The position numbers and the translations under genes are program-made. Below, one piece after another: positions 1-8,836 of a stretch of DNA of 64,000 nucleotides (the stretch's first letter is position 1; every line of letters starts with the position of its first letter). This stretch comes from Oscheius onirici. Lineage: Eukaryota > Nematoda > Chromadorea > Rhabditida > Rhabditidae. The stretch is taken from NCBI GenBank assembly GCA_932521025.1, contig OW051469.1, positions 6,522,398-6,586,397 of the forward strand, given 5' to 3'. Below the pieces are notes generated by a model. The model saw only the letters and a program-made list of their open reading frames with translations. It had not been told where the DNA came from and did not search any database.

Positions 1-1122
1 GGCAATTTGGGATACCGGAGCAGATTCGGTAATTGTAAATGAAGTCACTCCAGTCTTGCGACCGATGATAGTTACGCAACCACCGCGAAGACCTGTGGAT
101 CCGATATACACTGTGTCGTTACGATATTGGTGAGATACCGGAACATAGGCCGCATAGAATGAGAAGATGTCGACGACATCTGAATCGATTTTGGAAAAAG
201 AAATGTTACTCACTCGAGTAATCTGTGAGCAGAATGGCGGCATCTGTGACACTAGTAACAGATTTTGCGACATACAGCTGGATTGTGCTGAACTGGGCAT
301 AGATCCAATCATTCGCGAGTAGCCTTGAAACAATTTTTAAAATGATTTTCAAATTGTCTCACGTTCCTACCAAAGTACCATTTCCATAGAGAAAAATGTT
401 ATTGAAGAAGCTGGTCTGTTCTGGGTTAGCCAGTGCGTAGACTAGCGCTACCTGAAAAGAAGTTATTTGAGTCCTTGAGTCATCTTACTGTAGAGTTTTT
501 CGAAGAAATGTTGTAAGTTTGGCCTTCTTTCAGATCTTCAATGTAGAGGATGCTGGTAGTCCCATTGAACATTGTTGTTATGGTTTGAGCGACGTTTTGA
601 CCGAACTGATCTAAAAAGATAGTACTTCTGATACGGAGAAGTACTCACTTTTCTGCAGAACAACACTGACATTATACTGTAGAAAAGTGGTGGATCCTGT
701 GTGAACGTGAATCTGAAGTGTTGGAGCAGGCCAGGCAAGGGACGAGTAAAACGACGTGTCTCCGGATTCTGGTCTAAACAGAAACGGTTTCTAGACTAAA
801 GAGATTGACTCACGCTACATTAATATACGGATTTGTTCCAAAAATCACGATTTTATCCTGGTAGCGATCCGAATTCATCTGATCACTGTAAACTGTTGCT
901 ACAGCAAAATAGTCAGAGGGTATAGTGAACTGAAAGAAGTCATTTTGTTTCAAGACATATACTCACCTTCATAGTGCAATTCTGATCTGGAAAAAGCTGT
1001 CGAAGAGGGAAACTGAACGTGCCCTTCTGAGGAGTGAGAGTCACAGTTTGGGAGAAGCAAAGACTCTTGGTTGGCGCTGTTTGAACAGCTGTCAGTAGAA
1101 GAGAAACCAAGAAGAAGAGCAT
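1..1122 (-). CDS. CUB-like secreted protein, 3' end outside the window
   Basis: Minus-strand gene read through at least five exons separated by short GT-AG introns. The first exon starts with a signal peptide (MLFFLVSLLLTAVQTAP), then a cysteine-bearing beta-rich segment ending in PDQNCTMK. Later exons give stretches such as PSDYFAVATVYSDQ and DLKEGQTYNISS, with several N-x-S/T sites. This pattern (signal peptide, QNC motif, repeated YxI/SS segments) is that of the nematode CUB-like family (inference from memory). Members are secreted, often intestinal and stress- or pathogen-responsive, and none has a known enzymatic reaction. The start is the ATG 40 bp downstream of a TATA-like box. The stop lies left of the window. 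The next gene to the right (1363-2090) is a paralog in the same orientation. Confidence 0.62.
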
Positions 1123-1155
1123 CTTGAACTGATACTTTTGCAAAGACAGGAGCTG

Positions 1156-1163
1156 CTTTTATA
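1156..1163 (-). promoter_or_regulatory. TATA-like box of the CUB-like gene
   Basis: TATAAAAG on the minus strand, about 35-40 bp before the start codon at 1122. The same box and its flanks recur in inverted orientation at 2150-2157 inside the duplicated promoter segment. Confidence 0.5.
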
Positions 1164-1362
1164 CGGGAGAATTGGCATCATTTCGAGATAATAGAAGATC
1201 AGTGTAACTAGAAACTAAACTGATCTGAGATATTGTCAGCATTTGAGCTGGTCGGGGACATGATAACACTTTTGCTGATTAGAATCGAGATAGTCTCATT
1301 TAATGGTTTTGAAACAAAAAGGAGCTAATAATTCAGTCTATGGTTACAATAGCTTTATTCTC

Positions 1363-2090
1363 TCAACTCAAAGTAATCTTAAACAATACGGGTCCTTTTG
1401 AGACGTAGAAAGTGTTCAGATTTCCAATGAAGTGGACAGGAAGAGACTTCGGACTGAGCGCTGTTTGATAACTTGACGGACCACCTGTTACATAAAAGAT
1501 GCTTCCAGAAGGAGAAGCAATCTGTCGAACATCGAATGGCGTAGAGCCATCTCTCTTTCCGACAACCGATACAGCTCCAGGATTCTGGTCGTCTCCTTTG
1601 ATGTCAATCAAGTCAGTGTGGTCTACAGATTTGAGAGGAACAAAGACAGCGTAGTAGTTTGCCAGACCAGCGACATCTGAATTTAAATTATTTTTGAATA
1701 GCTCTTACTACTGTAATCAGTGAGAACAATAGCAGAATTGGTTAGTCCCGTCTTTGCAACGTAGATTTGGAGCTTGGGACTCCTCGAAGTGTACTTGCCA
1801 TTCGCAGCGAGCAATCTAAAGGATTGTGAGACAATAATGAGAAACTACTGACGTTCCAAGAAGGTTTCCGTTTTCTTAAAGAAAGATGTTGTTCTAGTTA
1901 GTTGATCAGCGGCTGTTACCAAAACCAAATGACATTGTTATTTAATAAGAGTTCTTCGTTGAACAGTACCAGACTGCTTTTAGATGTGATAGTATAGGTC
2001 TGTCCCTCTTGAAGATTCTCAGTATACAGAACACTTGACGCTTGATTCGTGTCTGTCGTGATGGTTTGTCTAACGTTTTGACCAGCGATT
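1363..2090 (-). pseudogene. 5'-truncated CUB-like paralog
   Basis: Minus-strand exons homologous to the gene at 1-1122. Shared segments include QNVRQTITT near the left gene's QNVAQTITT, LYTENLQEGQTYTITS near LYIEDLKEGQTYNISS, and a last exon of about 82 codons ending in GPVLFKITLS. The homology stops at about 2090, where the signal-peptide and first beta-strand exons should be. The sequence there is replaced by an inverted copy of the left gene's promoter (2092-2230). Without a leader it should not make a secreted product. A polyadenylation-like stretch follows the stop. I call it a truncated copy, but an unseen alternative first exon cannot be excluded. Splice-site decay was not checked base by base. 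Confidence 0.5.
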
Positions 2091-2091
2091 T

Positions 2092-2230
2092 AGTTTAGTT
2101 TCTAGTTACACTGATCTTCTATTATCTCGAAATGATGCCAATTCTCTCGTATAAAAGCAGCTCCTGTCTTTGCAAAAGTATCAGTTCAAGATGCTCTTCT
2201 TCTTGGTTTCTCTTCTACTGACAACTGTTT
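2092..2230 (+). repeat. Inverted copy of CUB-like promoter plus signal-peptide start
   Basis: About 139 bp that match, nearly base for base, the reverse complement of 1083-1221. The copy includes the TATAAAAG box at 2150-2157 and the start of the signal-peptide ORF (from about 2191). It abuts the truncated paralog on the left and the palindrome on the right. On the plus strand the copied ORF reads about eleven codons of signal peptide before a stop near 2229. Confidence 0.85.
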
Positions 2231-2560
2231 AGTCAAGATAACACCGAGAATAAAAGAACCGAGATCAATTTTGACTGCAATTTCGAAACATGTTGTTCGT
2301 CCTCTTAATCTTAGCCTCTGCAGTCACATCAGACAAACTCCAATGCAGTGGAACTCAGGAGATTCATCTGACAGCAGATTTACATTACCTTACAGAAAAG
2401 TTTGTCTTGGCCACTTTTATAACATCCTTCTCCTGAGTTCCGCTGCATTGGAGTTTGTCTGATGTGACTGCAGAGGCTAAGATTAAGAGGACGAACAACA
2501 TGTTTCGAAATTGCAGTCAAAATTGATCTCGGTTCTTTTATTCTCGGTGTTATCTTGACT
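2231..2560. repeat. Palindrome with 132-bp arms carrying a signal peptide in each arm
   Basis: Left arm 2231-2362 and right arm 2429-2560 are almost perfect reverse complements around a 66-bp spacer. I saw only a single-base difference in the arms (gtggaactc against gcggaactc). Both arms encode, on opposite strands, a start codon and signal-peptide-like leader (MLFVLLILASAVTSDKLQC). This suggests the 5' end of another secreted gene was duplicated head to head. Neither copy continues into a long reading frame. The arms could form a long hairpin in DNA or RNA. Confidence 0.85.
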
Positions 2561-3183
2561 ATATTATGGCGGACGTAGTCTGAACGAGAAATCCGCGATA
2601 AGCCTACAGTTACTACAATTCCGGGTGAGAAGTTGACCAGCTCAGAGATGCAAAACTCCTATATATTTCCGGGCTCATATTCTTATTTTAAATGATCCGC
2701 AACTTTGAAATGCAGGTACCTTTAGAGATTATCAACTATTCTGTAACGATCATGTAATTCCAGCCTTATCACTGTAGTCAAGTTGTACCTGTCATTTGTT
2801 CGTGGCTTGATCTACCATTTTGTTCATTCTGCATTTAAAATGCAGCTGGAACAATCTGAAGTACTTCATGAGAATCAGCAAAGAGCGGTGTTCAGATGCA
2901 TTAGACCATCACGGGTCTTATGGATTTTAAGGAAAGTGGAGCTGCATAGAACGATCACTTCGGAAAAGCTGGTCCTTCCCCTTTTCTGTCCTTTGCAACA
3001 ATCGGAATGCCCTTATTTGCCCACTCTCTAGACGATAATTGGCTACCCTCCTTGAATAATTCCTCTTCGGTAACTTGATCTCTATCTCCTAAAGAAACAG
3101 AAAAAATCGACTAGAAACTGTTCCAACAATTCAGCACTCTTAATAATTATCACAAGTCTTTCTCCGCCTTCTCGTTTCTTCAT

Positions 3184-3653
3184 TTATCTGCGACCAGCCT
3201 TCTGGAGGAATTCGCGCATAGCCCAGACGTTGTCCAAGTCTTGTGAAGGAGCCAGAGCTGCTCGTTTCTTGCCGGCGGCAAAGAGACGGTTGTACAACTT
3301 AATCAGACCTTTTTACAGCTTACAAAGATAGGAAACCTCAGCATGTCGTCCGACATCATCAGCGACGCTGACCTGTCTCTTTCCAATGTCGAAAAGTGCC
3401 CTCATGTTGCCCATATCCTCTTCAACATCGACTGACGGCGAGAGATGGCGTTTCAGCTGAGGGCCGGACCTCTTTCCCTAAAGATGTCTTTAATGTCGTC
3501 CTTTTAAGAGATACGTACATCGTAGCCCATGGCTCCCATAAGAAGTGGAGAAAGACGATCCTCGAGTGCGACGGCCGGGCTGATTTGCCTCTTGGCCCGG
3601 AAGGATGAGACTGTGACTACTACCACTGCCAGCACAATGTAGCTGCGGAACAT
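3184..3653 (-). CDS. Neuropeptide-precursor-like protein
   Basis: Three minus-strand exons give a protein of about 130 residues with an N-terminal signal peptide (MFRSYIVLAVVVVTVSS) directly followed by a dibasic site (RAKR). The rest is divided by GKR, KR, GKKR and GRR sites. Predicted mature peptides end ...MGAMGYD-GKR, ...MRALFDI-GKR, ...LYNRLFAA-GKKR and ...MREFLQKA-GRR, each with a C-terminal glycine that would be amidated. An acceptor-like TTTTTTCAG sits 4 nt before the ATG. The first intron is about 41 nt (gtacgt...ctttag). The second must be about 39 nt with a weak gtttcc donor and attaag acceptor to skip an in-frame TAA near 3308-3320, so the join is the least certain point. The family is not recognised; a PDF-like relationship was considered but is not supported by a clear motif. 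Confidence 0.6.
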
Positions 3654-3659
3654 TGTGCT

Positions 3660-4450
3660 GAAAAAATGAGATGTTCAGGAGGTTTTATTGGAATAGAGAG
3701 GACGAAATACTGGTTATTGTCCCTTAATTGTTCAACCAAAGAAAAGAAATTCAACTTTTTTGAAGCTGGGTGGTTTTAGAATTAGATTCGAGCGGTTCTT
3801 TCACTCTCTGATTCGCCTATTTCCACCTCCAAAAAGAGCTGTGAGCGGGAGTAAATGAGGCCAAAGACGTATGAGTGTAAGTCGAATTCCACATAGAGTT
3901 TTGTTCCAAACATCTGTGTTGCCAGAAAAAGCGACTTCCACAAGATGATGGCAAGAAAGAAAGAGAGACGAGGGGGCGTGGTCTCTCTATCGAGGTTCGC
4001 ATATTTTTGAGAATGAGACGGTGGTCCGCGTATGATTCGAATGTTTTCAAACAAGGTCCTAAAATATTCGCGGAAAGGGGGAGCAGGGCGGGTTCGTTCG
4101 CATCAGTGCAAACGATGTTAGACGTTGATTAGGCGGAGAGCTGAACAATGGCAGAAGGTCAAAGACGATAGAAAGAACAGAAGGGCACTTGAGCTACCGA
4201 AAGGAACTCTCATATTTTGAACGCGGATGTAGTTTAGGACAGGTCTAGAAATCCCTCCAGATCAAGCAGACCTCAAGAAAAAGGAACTCGGATTCGTACT
4301 CAGCGAGAACCTTTGCCCTTCTGCAGCAGGCTATAAACCCGTGCATTGGATGTTTATTGCCTCCTATGGAACACTAGAGAAGTTACCAAGACTCGGGCCT
4401 TTTGGCTCGGCTGTTTTGACACTCTGGAGTCCAGAGATGTGCGGAAACAG
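3660..4450. other. Intergenic, no gene recognised
   Basis: Short overlapping reading frames on both strands (for example 3782-4054 minus) lack start context, splice signals or recognisable domains. They read as chance frames. Confidence 0.5.
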
Positions 4451-4454
4451 CAAA

Positions 4455-4560
4455 AAAAGTTTCCGCGGAAGTTCCGTGGGTCCAAAATTTTTTTCCGCGT
4501 TCCGCGGAAATGGAAAATTCCCAAATCTCAGTTTCCGCGGAAAAAATATTTTCGCACATC
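4455..4560. repeat. Cluster of TTCCGCGGAA palindromes
   Basis: The perfect 10-bp palindrome TTCCGCGGAA occurs at 4461-4470, 4500-4509 and 4533-4542. Partial copies lie between them (ttccgtggg, ttccgcgtt). The stretch is open in several frames because of its composition. It looks like the remnant of a repeat or a transposon end, but I cannot name a family. Confidence 0.7.
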
Positions 4561-4857
4561 TCTGCTCTGGACCCGCCATTTTAGTTAATTGGTGAGAAAG
4601 AGATGGGCCCTATGCGTCAGAGCACAGTGACAGCCACCTACACCTAATGAAAAACTGCCTATTTTGCCTTGAGAGACGACGTTTTGGTCAGCTCAAATTA
4701 GCAATTCGGGCTTTGGGAAACAAGGTGACTGATTGATGTGCAGCTGACTAATAAGATGCGCGTGTAATTATCTTCTCGCTCTTGGTTATCTAAAGACCGA
4801 ATAGAGAGAGTCGGTTTGAGTTGATTTACGTAGGAGAGAGCAGGAAGGAGACGTCAT

Positions 4858-5730
4858 TTGTATGGTAAGCCAGGGGTAAGCTCGTTTCTAGACGTCATCC
4901 TGTCAACAATCACAACAGAGTTGGTCCATCCCGTATTGGAGTACTGTAATGATCGATTTTTTGACCCTCTTGTGCCGGTTAATTGCAGAAAAAACTGGCC
5001 CAAGAAAAGTCTGTTTTTAGCCGTCTTAAGAAGAGCAGAGTTGGACGTCAATTCCACTGCTACTCATCTAAGAAACTACAACATACTTAATTTGGAACTG
5101 ATTTGGAATTCTGCGACAAAAAAAAGAATAAAAGTGCTTTTGAAACCATCAGAGATGTCTAGACAAGTTCTTGTGTCCGGAACACTGTTTGATCGCAACA
5201 CGAAAGAAGCCTCTTTCACGATTAACAAAAATCTTTCAAGAAGTTTCCAGCAACCACAAAACTACTGGGTAAACAATCTAAAAGAGCTTTTTGTTCAAAA
5301 CCTATTGTATTCTTGCGTGTTGTTTTTCCTGTCTCGATCAAAACAAAAAAGATGTAATTTCTGAAAAACTTACCGCGAAATAACAGTGATCTTTACATTG
5401 CTCAATCCGGGTCCTCGTACTCTCAGCCAATCACTTCGAATTGTTCAGAGTGAGTCAAAGTTACACGTGTTCCTTGACAAAAAGCTCATTCTGTATTGTG
5501 ACGTGGGGATGAAAACAAGACGAGTAATCACTGTCTCGCTGTCGGTAATTGCTCCGTTTACACACACCCAGGGGAGCACCATCGGGCTATTTAGAGCAGA
5601 GTCTGGTGGAATTAACTATCCGAAGCGCAACTATTTCATTCCACAGCTTGGAAACCTTCGAATCTACAACTGTATTTTGCTGCTGCTCAATACCAGGCTA
5701 CGGCATGAGTCGGAAGTATACGTTAGATAA
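4858..5730 (+). CDS. Possible two-exon unknown gene
   Basis: A 168-codon open frame from 4858 (MYGKPGVSSFLDVILSTI...) is followed after about 20 bp by a 115-codon frame (5386-5730, ...LHVFLDKKLILYCDVGMK...). Both are long for this DNA, and a nematode-sized intron ending near aataacag at about 5380 could join them. There is no signal peptide, known motif or clear donor. It may be one orphan gene, a diverged domestic gene or a chance frame. I assign no function. Confidence 0.25.
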
Positions 5731-5739
5731 ATTACAAGG

Positions 5740-6440
5740 AAGTGATTTTCGATGTTGTATCACCTCAAAAATCTGACCGGCAACAGAGATTAGAAGAGAA
5801 ATTGCTGGCTTGTTCACGGAAATTGGGAGAATCTGCGCGCTATAACTGGACGATACGTTTCCCACGCGAATGATGAGAAAGTTCAGAGTTGGCTAGAAAA
5901 TTCTATTGAAAGAAGGGGATTTTTCAAAGACAAATTCACTATCATGTGCCGTAGATGGGAAGCGTGAAGGATAGCGAGAGGTGGGCGGCTCTCTAATGAT
6001 GAGGCTCCCGGGAGCAGTTAGGGTGTGCTGATCTTTTGGAAGAGGGACAAGGTTGGAATTGAAACTTTGGAAGGGAACGGGGTCTCGACAATTCAAACTT
6101 GTCACAGAACTTGACAAACGCATGCATAGACATTTCACAAAGAGCAGAGAGACTTTTGAAGGTTCCAGTTTAATGTTCCTGCAAACTTTCTGTGTGTCCT
6201 TGTTTGAAAACACTGAGGCAGAGTTTCCTGGCAGTAATTGGAAGCACAATTTACGCGCCTTGACGCCAGCATCAAAAGAAGGAAGAAAGACCATAAGGCT
6301 CGAGGTGTCTGGCCATCAAAGAAGAATTGAAAGAGCTGTTTAGTGCTTTTGGCAGGCTGTTATCCATTTGGCGTCGGCTGAACTGAAAGCAAAGACTGGA
6401 TCAAACAAAATATTTTTAAACATTAGACAAAATTTGACAA
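5740..6440. other. Intergenic, no gene recognised
   Basis: A 133-codon minus frame (5893-6294) overlaps a 96-codon plus frame (6053-6343). Neither shows a domain or consistent splice signals, so I leave both uncalled. Confidence 0.4.
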
Positions 6441-6447
6441 TAGAAAA

Positions 6448-6947
6448 TTACACAGTTGTTACAGGCTCCTCGTATAAACTCATGCGGCTTTTGACAGAAC
6501 TAGCAAACCAGAGATTGCTGTCACGGCGTCGTGATCGCACTGTTGGCGTTCTTTTCTTCGGTAAAAAGTCGTAATCGAAGGTATCGTCGTCTTCTATGGT
6601 CTGATCGAGTGGCAGAAGAGATCCCTCTGGCGTCGATTTGCTCCGAATTCGATCTTTAGCCTTCTCTACTGTCTCCTCAATACAGCGATGGTAGTGTTCG
6701 GCGGCCTCTACATTGATATCGCGGTTTACCCTAAAATTATAAGTGGAGAATGAAGAAAAAAAGACTGACCCCCACATCTTGTCGATAAAGAGCTGTTGAA
6801 AAAAAGTTCTCGGCGTTTTTGCACGCCTATCTGTAATAGAGACATTTGTGAAGCAATGTTTATGGAAAACGATGACGCTTTCTTGACAAAAAAAAGAAGA
6901 GACAATGGGAGAAATGCCTTAAAAATGAACGCCTGTTTTCGCGCCAT
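6448..6947 (-). CDS. Small basic/acidic protein, unknown function
   Basis: The best reading is three minus-strand exons giving about 110 residues. The start MARKQAFIFK is followed by ACKNAENFFSTALYRQDVG and then by a long last exon. That exon begins VNRDINVEAAEHYHRCIEET, runs through an acidic patch (EDDDTFDYDF) and a basic patch (PKKRTPTVRSRRRDS), and ends EEPVTTV. The intron before the last exon is clear (gtcagt...ttttag). The first intron would need a GC donor (aag|gcattt), so the N-terminus is tentative. The N-terminal half is predicted to be helical. It is divergently arranged with POLE4, whose start is 267 bp away, so the two may share a promoter region. Family not recognised. Confidence 0.45.
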
Positions 6948-7214
6948 TTTAAACTTAAAATGACAACCGCCAATTCAAATCACGAAAATTCAGAATACCT
7001 AGGTACATTGCGAAGGAGTCTTTTTGGTTTTTTTTGTCATTTATTCTCCTTCTATTTTTTTCTGTTGCTTGCGTTCCGTTCAACTCACTTTTTCAGTTCC
7101 GTAAAGGTAAAATAGCTCCACTGCCAAAGCGCGAAGTGTTATTTGTTTCAAAATCATTTCATTTTCATCTCATTCAACTCTTCCAATCATTTTACACTTC
7201 CAGAGCCGTCAAAT

Positions 7215-8027
7215 ATGACAGAAGAACTGTCGATCGAGCAACTGGAGGAACTTGCGGACGAGATCACGGCAAGCGATTTTCCATTTGCAAAAGTAAAGAA
7301 GATTGCCAAACTGGATCCAGCGGTTAGTTGTTCCTTTTTCCTAACTATACGAAGCTCTATTCAGGTGTCAATCGTCACTCCGGAAGCTATAAAAATGCTG
7401 ACGAAAGCAGCAGTAAGTCCATCCCTCTTTTGATCTCTTTCATTCGACACGTCTCCGCGTTCGTACAAATCCTATTTTTCAGGAAATGTACATGTTGGAA
7501 TTAGGCAAAGCCAGTTACACCCAGGCCGTCATCGAGAAACGAAAAACAGTCCAGAAGAAGGATATCGGTAACATTTGTTCGCTTCCAAAGTACCTTCACA
7601 TCCAGATCACGTCGTCAAGCACAATCTTCTCTTCGAACAACTCGACGATCTTCTGGATGATTGGCCGGAGCCGGTACCCAAGTCTCGAACTAAAGATACC
7701 AGTGTCAGTTTCACTAATGATGTTTTTGCTTACTTTCACCATTGTTTTTGCCGGCTGTGATCGTAGAGCACATCAATTATAGGCAAAATTACTCCCAAGA
7801 GAAGTTGCTCTTCTTTTAGCCGACAAAGAACCTGGTCTTTGATGCCACCTCTTTGGGTCTGATTCAAAGGCAAAAGCTTTCAATTCCAGTCTGTCGATGA
7901 TCGTGAAGACGCTACGTCTCCGTTACCGGAGCTGACAGAAACTGCTGAAGAAGAAGAGGCTCAAGAAACTTTCGAAGAAGTCACAGAAGAAATCATGAAG
8001 TCTGCGGAAAACTCAATTGAAGAGTAA
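7215..8027 (+). CDS. POLE4: DNA polymerase epsilon subunit 4 (histone-fold protein)
   Basis: Five exons (7215-7322, 7365-7412, 7483-7567, 7606-7703, 7890-8027) give a protein of about 158 residues. A histone fold occupies residues 20-85, beginning FPFAKVKKIAKLDP and continuing VSIVTPEAIKMLTKAA. It closes with the family's characteristic KRKTVQKKDI and DHVV; the human protein has KRKTLQRRDL at that place (recalled). The C-terminal tail is strongly acidic. POLE4 pairs with POLE3 as an H2A/H2B-like dimer on DNA polymerase epsilon, helping processivity and histone handling in the nucleus. An AATAAA lies about 14 bp after the stop. The next same-strand gene starts 108 bp later, a spacing that would fit an operon. 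Confidence 0.85.
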
Positions 8028-8135
8028 CTTGTAAATGCAAAATAAAAACTTTGAATATTTTTCAAACTTTTTGGTTAATTAAAAAATTGTAAATTAGGGG
8101 CAATTTCTACTGGGTGACTGGAGAAGAACTGTCGG

Positions 8136-8732
8136 ATGGCCGTCAGTAGCTCGATTTCCTCGGATACCGTTCTCCGACGACTCTACCCGGCGGACTAGGA
8201 TGCTCTCAAGACTGTCGGCACGGCCTGTTTGCCCATCATCTACACGGATAACTACTGGAAAATGCTGACGGCAGACAACGGGATTCACTTCGCCTTGGGA
8301 GCCTTCTCGGAGGACGAACTCGTCGCCACAGTGGCCATGGTCCGCGATGTGAAGAGCTCCTACGTGCAGCAGTACATGAAGGCCGAGGAGGCTCGTCTGA
8401 TCCAGAACTATGAGAAAGTCTGCTGCATCAGTAGTCTCGTTGTCGCTAAAAAGATGCGCAGACGGGGAATCGCCACTCGACTGCTGACGACAATCATGGA
8501 ACAGCTGCAGATGGAAGAAGGAACAGACGCCTTCTATCTCCACGTGATGGTCGACAATTCCAAGGCCATCAGATTGTACGAGAAGCTCGGATTCGTCAAT
8601 GAGGCGCGTCTTCCTGGCTACTACAACCAGATGAACCTCAAGTCGGATGCCTTCCTCTACGTCCGTCGTCTCCGCGCCCCGTCACCAGCCAAGAAGTGCC
8701 TCAGCTCGACCGACTACTGCCATGTCCAATGA
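8136..8732 (+). pseudogene. Naa50/Naa60-like N-acetyltransferase with an in-frame TAG
   Basis: A single uninterrupted exon, unusual here, encodes a GNAT acetyltransferase of about 198 codons. Motif A is visible as VAKKMRRRGIATRLL, matching the acetyl-CoA-binding R-x-x-G-x-G/A pattern. The C-terminal motif B is YLHVMVDNSKAIRLYEKLGF, and both are typical of N-alpha-acetyltransferases that act on protein N-termini. The frame begins MAVSSSISSDTVLRRLYPAD, then has TAG at codon 21 (8196-8198). It resumes DALKTVGTACLPIIYTDNYW, which aligns with the family's N-terminal strand and helix. Nothing else is broken for 178 codons. Options are a young nonsense allele, a retrocopy, readthrough, or a sequence error. 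Restart at an internal ATG (about 8262) would lose the first strand. Confidence 0.65.
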
Positions 8733-8836
8733 TATCTCACTACTAGTGATGAATTGATATAAAGATGCAAGCGAAGTGTTTCTTATAGAAATATTCATTG
8801 GAGATTCTTAAGCACCAATACAGGTATATACAGGGT

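Noticed and set aside
2271..2462. Plus-strand small gene in the palindrome
   Set aside because: It is the read of the inverted repeat itself; both arms give equal frames on opposite strands.
5893..6343. Overlapping 133-codon minus and 96-codon plus frames
   Set aside because: Open on both strands by composition, with no domain or splice signals.
6504..6531. CRISPR, phage or other prokaryotic systems anywhere in the window
   Set aside because: Spliced eukaryotic genes throughout; no spaced direct-repeat arrays or bacterial gene neighbourhoods seen.
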